Assembly (NCBI RefSeq): GCF_052116585.1
Contig: NZ_JBQKKT010000043.1
Location: forward strand, 1 to 5,247
Reading direction: 5' to 3'
Length of the DNA stretch: 5,247 nt
Source: Luteococcus sp052116585
GTDB taxonomy: Bacteria; Actinomycetota; Actinomycetes; Propionibacteriales; Propionibacteriaceae
Shown: piece by piece, positions 1 to 5,247 of the stretch
Layout of the letters: each line of letters starts with the position of its first letter
Numbering within the stretch: position 1 is the first letter of the stretch
Notes under the pieces: model-generated
Told to the model about the DNA's origin: nothing
The model's database searches: none
What the model saw: only the letters and a program-made list of their open reading frames with translations
Made by a program: the position numbers and the translations under genes

Positions 1-11
1 GGAGGGATGTG

Positions 12-24
12 CGGGTCGCGCCCG
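12..24 (+). promoter_or_regulatory. boxB-like hairpin of the rrn antitermination region
   Basis: CGGG (12-15) pairs with CCCG (21-24) around the five-base loop TCGCG. It lies directly upstream of the boxA/boxC-like motif, which is the boxB-boxA-boxC order known from bacterial rrn leaders. The stem is only 4 bp and the window starts just upstream, so it could be longer or fortuitous. The assignment rests on position. Confidence 0.4.
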
Positions 25-43
25 GATCTTGAGAACTCAACAG
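25..43 (+). promoter_or_regulatory. boxA/boxC-like rRNA antitermination site (16S leader copy)
   Basis: CTTGAGAACTCAACAG is the conserved actinobacterial rrn leader motif. It parallels the CTTTGAAAACT element in Bacillus rrn leaders. The core GAACTCAACAG (33-43) differs by one base from the GAACUCAAUAG leader RNA bound by Mycobacterium tuberculosis NusA KH domains, as I recall. The inferred role is loading of NusA and other Nus factors on nascent rRNA to prevent premature (Rho-type) termination and aid precursor folding. The same bases are complementary to two ITS segments, so the site should be sequestered once the ITS is made. Confidence 0.7.
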
Positions 44-60
44 CGTGTCTAAAGTCAATG
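35..60 (+). other. leader arms of the pre-16S processing stalk
   Basis: Bases 35-49 pair with 1945-1959 (15 contiguous bp, two of them G-U), with a further 2 bp at 32-33/1961-1962. Bases 53-60 (AGTCAATG) pair perfectly with 1848-1855. These two helices nest and would bring the ends of pre-16S together. Bases 35-54 can instead pair with 1764-1785 (19 bp with one mismatch and a 2-nt bulge). That fold excludes the other two. Confidence 0.65.
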
Positions 61-85
61 CCTATTTTTACCCGTGGCCATTGAT
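54..85 (+). other. local leader hairpin
   Basis: GTCAATGCC (54-62) pairs with 76-85 (GGCCATTGAT) with one bulged C at 78 or 79 and one G-U pair, around a 13-nt loop. It can form as soon as the leader is transcribed. It uses the same bases (54-60) that later match 1848-1855 in the ITS, so the two folds exclude each other. Streptomyces leaders, as I remember them, have the equivalent GTCAAC...GTTGAT pairing. Confidence 0.5.
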
Positions 86-146
86 GTGAATCTCTTTGTG
101 GGGTTTGTGTTGGTGGTTATGGTTTCTTTGAGTATGAAATTTTTGG

Positions 147-168
147 TATGCCAGTTTTTTCTGGTGTG
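147..168 (+). other. leader hairpin with U6 loop
   Basis: Core stem CCAG (151-154)/CTGG (161-164) encloses six T. It extends through G-T and A-T pairs to 147/168. The element reads GCCAG-N6-CTGGT, the same pattern as a hairpin at 2015-2030 in the ITS. It may be a processing or protein-binding element of the leader; no function is established. Confidence 0.4.
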
Positions 169-237
169 TCGGGTTTCGGACTTGTTTGTTGTTTGACGAC
201 GTTGCTCTGCTTTTTTTTGTGGGGTTGTCGATATTTT

Positions 238-1763
<1,526 letters not shown>

Positions 1764-1785
1764 CTTTGTACATCTGCTGTTGAGT
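1764..1785 (+). other. ITS segment complementary to the leader (early partner)
   Basis: Pairs with leader 35-54: GCTGTTGAGT (1776-1785) is perfectly complementary to 35-44. After a 2-nt bulge, 1770-1773 pairs with 45-48, and 1764-1768 pairs with 50-54. It lies only a few bases after the 16S 3' end, so it is the first ITS partner transcribed. It begins one base after the anti-SD hairpin, so the two helices could stack. Confidence 0.5.
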
Positions 1786-1847
1786 GGGTGTCATTCACCT
1801 GGTTCCGTGACATGTGTTTGCGGCCAGTGTGGCTCTGGATTGTGGAA

Positions 1848-1855
1848 CATTGACT
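1848..1855 (+). other. ITS arm of inner pre-16S stalk helix
   Basis: CATTGACT is the perfect reverse complement of AGTCAATG at 53-60. It sits in a GTGGAAC(A/G)TTGACT block that, from memory, is also in the Streptomyces ITS as CGTTGACT opposite leader AGTCAACG. That would be a compensatory change supporting the helix. Confidence 0.55.
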
Positions 1856-1944
1856 GATGCATCTGGTGATGCTGGTTGTGTCTAGTACAGCCTCTGCCTG
1901 TGTGGTGGGGGGAGTGGAACGGTGTGGCTGGTGTTGGTGGGTGT

Positions 1945-1962
1945 GGCACGCTGTTGGGTCCT
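1945..1962 (+). other. ITS arm of outer pre-16S stalk helix (late partner)
   Basis: 1945-1959 pairs continuously with leader 35-49, including the perfect 10-bp block CACGCTGTTG (1947-1956) with 38-47. A further 1961-1962/32-33 pairing follows after one mismatch. The mycobacterial ITS contains the similar ACACACTGTTGGGTCCTGA opposite leader CAATAGTGTGT, as I recall, so the interaction appears conserved across the phylum. Confidence 0.6.
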
Positions 1963-2014
1963 GAAGGGCTGGTCGTTGTTGCGGCGGTCTTTCTGTTCGG
2001 ACCATGGATTGATG

Positions 2015-2030
2015 GCCAGGTTTGTCTGGT
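2015..2030 (+). other. ITS hairpin GCCAG-N6-CTGGT
   Basis: GCCAG (2015-2019) pairs with CTGGT (2026-2030), last pair G-T, around the six-base loop GTTTGT. It matches the leader hairpin at 150-165 in stem sequence and loop length. Its role is unknown. Confidence 0.45.
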
Positions 2031-2052
2031 TGTTGGTTGTGGTACCGCCCGT

Positions 2053-2070
2053 ATTTTGAGAACTGCACAG
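2053..2070 (+). promoter_or_regulatory. boxA/boxC-like antitermination motif (23S leader copy)
   Basis: TTTTGAGAACTGCACAG repeats the 16S-leader motif: TTGAGAACT is identical and the following ACAG is kept. Mycobacterium has TTTGAGAACTGGATAGTGG at the same place. It probably reloads Nus factors before 23S is transcribed. I see no convincing boxB hairpin upstream; the best is a 3-bp stem around GTAC at 2039-2048. The 3' part of the motif forms the outer end of the 23S processing stalk. Confidence 0.6.
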
Positions 2071-2102
2071 TGGACGCGAGCATCTTTGTAGATTTTACAA
2101 GC
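2060..2102 (+). other. 5' arm of pre-23S processing stalk
   Basis: Pairs with the 3' flank at 5181-5222: CACAGTGGACGCG (2066-2078) with 5204-5216; CATCTTTGTAG (2081-2091) with 5190-5200; TACAAGC (2096-2102, helix 1 of mature 23S) with 5181-5187. There is also an outer extension 2060-2065/5217-5222 with two G-U pairs. Small internal loops (2079-2080 opposite 5201-5203; 2092-2095 opposite 5188-5189) are the kind of place RNase III and trimming enzymes act. The long double-stranded stalk is typical of pre-23S rRNA. Confidence 0.85.
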
Positions 2103-2639
2103 TACTAAGTGCGATCGGTGGATGCCTAGGCACCAAGAGCCGATGAAGGACGTTGTAACCTGCGATAAGCCATGGGGAGCTGGTAAACGAGCTGTGATCC
2201 GTGGATTTCCGAATAGGGAAACCTTGAAATACCGGAGTCATGTCCGGCAACCTCTGCCTGAATGTATAGGGCAGTTGGAGGGAACGTGGGGAAGTGAAAC
2301 ATCTCAGTACCCATAGGAAGAGAAAACAACCGTGATTCCGTGAGTAGTGGCGAGCGAAAGCGGAAGAGGCCAAACCGTGTGTGTGTGATAGCTGACAGGT
2401 GTTGCACATGCGGTGTTGTGGGGCCGCTTTGACCATACTGTCATGTGGTCGGCAAGTAAGAAATGATCGATGAAGTTGAGCTGTCTGGGAAGGCAGACCA
2501 TAGAGGGTAAGAGTCCCGTAGACGTAAGTTGATCACTTGTGAGCGTTACCCCAAGTAGTGCGGAACCCCTGAAATTCTGCATGAATCTGGCGGGACCACC
2601 CGTTAAGCCTAAATACTCCTTGGTGACCGATAGCGGACA

Positions 2640-2670
<31 letters not shown>

Positions 2671-3247
2671 GGGAGGGGAGTGAAATAGTACCTGAAACCG
2701 ATCGCATACAATCCGTCGGAGCCCTGCGGGGTGACGGCGTGCCTTTTGAAGAATGAGCCTGCGAGTTAGTGGTGTGTGGCGAGGTTAACCCGTGTGGGGA
2801 AGCCGTAGCGAAAGCGAGTCCGAACAGGGCGATTGAGTCGCACGCTCTAGACCCGAAGCGTAGTGATCTATCCATGGCCAGGTTGAAGCGACGGTAAGAC
2901 GTCGTGGAGGACCGAACTCACTTGGGTTGAAAACCGAGGAGATGAGCTGTGGATAGGGGTGAAAGGCCAATCAAACTACGTGATAGCTGGTTCTCCCCGA
3001 AATGCATTTAGGTGCAGCGTCGCGTGTTTCTTTCCGGAGGTAGAGCACTGGATGGTCTAGGGGGCCCACAAGCTTACCGAAATCAGCCAAACTCCGAATG
3101 CCGGAAAGTGAGAGCGCGGCAGTGAGACTGCGGGCGATAAGGTTCGTAGTCGAGAGGGAAACAGCCCAGATCATCAGCTAAGGTCCCTAAGCGATAACTA
3201 AGTGGAAAAGGATGTGGAGTTGCGCAGACAACCAGGAGGTTGGCTTG

Positions 3248-3289
<42 letters not shown>

Positions 3290-3344
3290 AAGTGATTCCG
3301 CGCCGACAATTTAGCGGGGCTCAAGTTATCCACCGAAGCTGTGG

Positions 3345-3383
3345 CACTCACACAATGACCTCCTTGTGGCAGGTGTGTGGGTG
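3345..3383 (+). other. lengthened helix 45-type hairpin in 23S rRNA
   Basis: CACTCACACA (3345-3354) pairs with 3374-3383 (10 bp, one G-U), capped by a 19-nt loop that can form a short inner TG(A)CC/GGCA stem. The E. coli counterpart is a shorter hairpin. The loop holds CCTCCTT (3359-3365), identical to the anti-SD core of 16S; this is probably a coincidence. The stem register in the ribosome is inferred. Confidence 0.5.
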
Positions 3384-3604
3384 GGTAGGGGAGCGTCGTG
3401 TGCGCGGTGAAGCGGCGGGGTGACCCAGTCGTGGAGAGCACACGAGTGAGAATGCAGGCATGAGTAGCGAATGACGGGTGAGAAACCCGTCCGCCGAATA
3501 TCCAAGGGTTCCAGGGTCAAGCTAATCTGCCCTGGGTGAGTCGGGACCTAAGGCGAGGCCGACAGGCGTAGTCGATGGACAACGGGTTGATATTCCCGTA
3601 CCGG

Positions 3605-3711
3605 CGAAACAACGTCCATGCTGAGGCGCATGATGCTAAGCACGCGAGGTGGTGAGGGACCTTCGGGTCTTGATCCACTGAGTCTGTGAACCGAGTGTGT
3701 AGTAGGCAAGC
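3605..3711 (+). other. actinobacterial extra helix in 23S domain III (H54a region)
   Basis: Relative to E. coli, about 100 nt are inserted after the TTGATATTCCCGTAC block and before the GGAGGGACG block. An insertion at this site is a known signature of high-GC Gram-positive bacteria; in mycobacteria it forms a long surface helix. Its tip is clear: GACC-TTCG-GGTC (3658-3669), a UUCG tetraloop, below which GGTGG (3648-3652) pairs with CCACT (3675-3679). Between them lies a likely tandem G-A step (3654-3655 with 3672-3673). Outer limits are approximate. Confidence 0.8.
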
Positions 3712-4215
3712 TGCGGAGGGACGCAAGAAGGTAGCTCATCCCGGGCGATGGTTGTCCCGGGCCAAGTGTGTAGGGCGAGACGTAGGCAAATCCGCGTCTT
3801 GTGATGCCTGAGACATGATGGGGAGACGGACGTGTCCGTCGAGTGAGTGATCCTATGTTGCCTAGAAAAGCTTCGTGAGCGAGTTGTTAGCCGCCCGTAC
3901 CCCAAACCGACACAGGTGGATAGGTAGAGAATACCAAGGCGATCGAGAGAATCATGGTGAAGGAACTCGGCAAAATACCCCCGTAACTTCGGAATAAGGG
4001 GGACCTGATGCGTGAACCGACTTGCTCGGGGAAGCGTGGAGGGTCGCAGAGACCAGGCCCAAGCGACTGTTTACTAAAAACATAGGTCCGTGCCAACTTG
4101 AAAGAGGACGTATACGGACTGACTCCTGCCCGGTGCTGGAAGGTTAAGGGGAACTGTTAGCGCAAGCGAAGCGGTGAACTTAAGCCCCAGTAAACGGCGG
4201 TGGTAACTATAACCA

Positions 4216-4266
<51 letters not shown>

Positions 4267-4780
4267 AGTAACGATTTGGGCGCTGTCTCCACCATGAACT
4301 CGGCGAAATTGCATTACGAGTAAAGATGCTCGTTACGCGCAGTAGGACGGAAAGACCCCGGGACCTTTACTATAGTTTGGTATTGGTGTTCGGTACAGCT
4401 TGTGTAGGATAGGTGGGAGACTGTGAAGCGGCCACGCCAGTGGTTGTGGAGTCATCGTTGAAATACCACTCTGGCTGTTCTGGATATCTAACCTAGGACC
4501 ATGATCTGGTTCAGGGACAGTGCCTGATGGGTAGTTTGACTGGGGCGGTCGCCTCCCAAAAGGTAACGGAGGCGCCCAAAGGTTCCCTCAGCCTGGTTGG
4601 CAATCAGGTTTCGAGTGTAAGTGCACAAGGGAGCTTGACTGTGAGAGGGACACCTCGAGCAGGGACGAAAGTCGGGACTAGTGATCTGACGGTGGCATGT
4701 GGACGCGCCGTCACTCAACGGATAAAAGGTACCCCGGGGATAACAGGCTGATCTTGCCCGAGCGCTCACAGCGACGGCAT

Positions 4781-4821
<41 letters not shown>

Positions 4822-4826
4822 GAGTC

Positions 4827-4877
<51 letters not shown>

Positions 4878-4878
4878 T

Positions 4879-4910
<32 letters not shown>

Positions 4911-4945
4911 CTGCGCGCGTAGGAATCTTGAGAAGAGCTGTCCTT

Positions 4946-4959
4946 AGTACGAGAGGACC
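4946..4959 (+). other. sarcin-ricin loop of 23S rRNA
   Basis: AGTACGAGAGGACC, the universally conserved loop that triggers GTP hydrolysis on elongation factors. The GAGA tetraloop is at 4951-4954, with A2660 at 4952. Unaltered. Confidence 0.95.
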
Positions 4960-5028
4960 GGGACGGACTAACCTCTGGTGTGCCAGTTGTTCCGCCAGGA
5001 GCATGGCTGGTTGGCTACGTTGGGAAGT

Positions 5029-5059
<31 letters not shown>

Positions 5060-5180
5060 ACGCTTCAAGATGAGGGTTCCCACAGATTAATCTGGTAAGG
5101 CCCCCGGCAGACCACCGGGTGATAGGTCGGATGTGGAAGCACAGCAATGTGTGGAGCTGACCGATACTAATAGGCCGAGG

Positions 5181-5222
5181 GCTTGTATCCTACAAAGATG
5201 TTACGCGTCCACTGTGTGGTTC
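5181..5222 (+). other. 3' arm of pre-23S processing stalk
   Basis: Complement of 2060-2102: GCTTGTA (5181-5187), CTACAAAGATG (5190-5200) and CGCGTCCACTGTG (5204-5216), with weaker pairs out to 5222. The last bases (5219-5222) are also used by the following hairpin, so the outer end of the stalk is probably frayed or alternates with it. Confidence 0.85.
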
Positions 5223-5247
5223 CCGAGGTACGGTCGGGAACACCCCC
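5189..5247 (+). other. 23S-5S transcribed spacer (partial)
   Basis: Contains the 3' arm of the stalk and then a perfect 8-bp hairpin, GTTCCCGA (5219-5226)/TCGGGAAC (5234-5241), with the loop GGTACGG, followed by CACCCCC at the window edge. The 5S rRNA gene should start just beyond; no 5S sequence is visible. There is no T-run after the hairpin, so it does not look like a terminator. Confidence 0.75.

Larger units (their letters stand above)
1..237 (+). other. pre-16S rRNA leader (5' external transcribed spacer, partial)
   Basis: Transcribed leader between the rrn promoters, which are not in the window, and the mature 16S 5' end. It opens with a boxB-like hairpin and a TTGAGAACT antitermination-type motif, followed by segments complementary to the ITS. 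From about 86 to 237 it is strongly T- and G-rich with few A or C, and contains a GCCAG/CTGGT hairpin and a run of eight T at 211-218. No ORF or credible promoter is seen. The motif order (TTGAGAACTCAACAG, then a GTCAA-containing segment) matches Streptomyces rrn leaders as I recall them. GCTCT (204-208) could pair with GGAGC (1760-1764) to close the stalk next to the mature 16S ends. Confidence 0.85.

Noticed and set aside
203..208. TGCTCT as an E. coli-type boxA (TGCTCTTTAACA)
   Set aside because: Only the first six bases match, and it is next to the mature 16S end, downstream of where boxA normally acts; better explained as a stalk arm pairing with GGAGC at 1760-1764.
193..221. TTGACG as a -35 promoter element
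   Set aside because: No -10-like sequence at 16-18 nt spacing; the bases there are T-run and TTTGTG.
3605..3711. Intervening sequence or mobile insertion in 23S
   Set aside because: Position and size match the standard actinobacterial domain III helix; no ORF, target duplication or excision stem.
4346..4360. Macrolide-resistance substitution at A2058/A2059
   Set aside because: Sequence is wild type (A at 4351 and 4352); G2447 and A2503 equivalents are also unchanged.
5219..5247. Rho-independent terminator after 23S
   Set aside because: Perfect hairpin but followed by CACCCCC rather than a T-run, and 5S should follow.

Overview
This window is one bacterial ribosomal RNA operon segment on the + strand: most of the pre-16S leader, a complete 16S rRNA gene, a tRNA-less internal transcribed spacer (ITS), a complete 23S rRNA gene, and the start of the 23S-5S spacer. 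The 5S gene and the operon promoters lie outside the window. I see no protein-coding gene; every open reading frame here is an accidental reading of rRNA or spacer.

The organism is an actinobacterium, most probably of the family Propionibacteriaceae. This rests on three things: 16S variable regions that read like Cutibacterium, Propionibacterium and Tessaracoccus-type sequences as I remember them; the roughly 100-nt extra helix in 23S domain III that marks high-GC Gram-positives; and the TTGAGAACT leader motif shared with Streptomyces and Mycobacterium rrn operons. The genus cannot be fixed by eye.

Layout: 1-237 leader, with a boxB-like hairpin and a boxA/boxC-like antitermination (NusA-site) motif at its upstream edge followed by T/G-rich sequence; about 238-1757 16S rRNA; about 1758-2094 ITS, G/T-rich and full of short hairpins, with a second copy of the TTGAGAACT motif near its end; about 2095-5188 23S rRNA; 5189-5247 trailer and 23S-5S spacer with a hairpin.

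How the parts work together: the two rRNAs are transcribed as one precursor. The sequences flanking the 23S form a long, nearly perfect processing stalk (2060-2102 with 5181-5222). The flanks of the 16S show a more intricate set of pairings. One leader segment (35-54) can pair with either of two ITS segments. A second (53-60) can pair locally or with the ITS. The anti-Shine-Dalgarno sequence can fold into a hairpin with the first ITS bases, directly beside one of those helices. The rRNA genes themselves look intact and ordinary, with wild-type bases at the antibiotic-target positions I checked. The interest of the window lies in the alternative precursor RNA folds.
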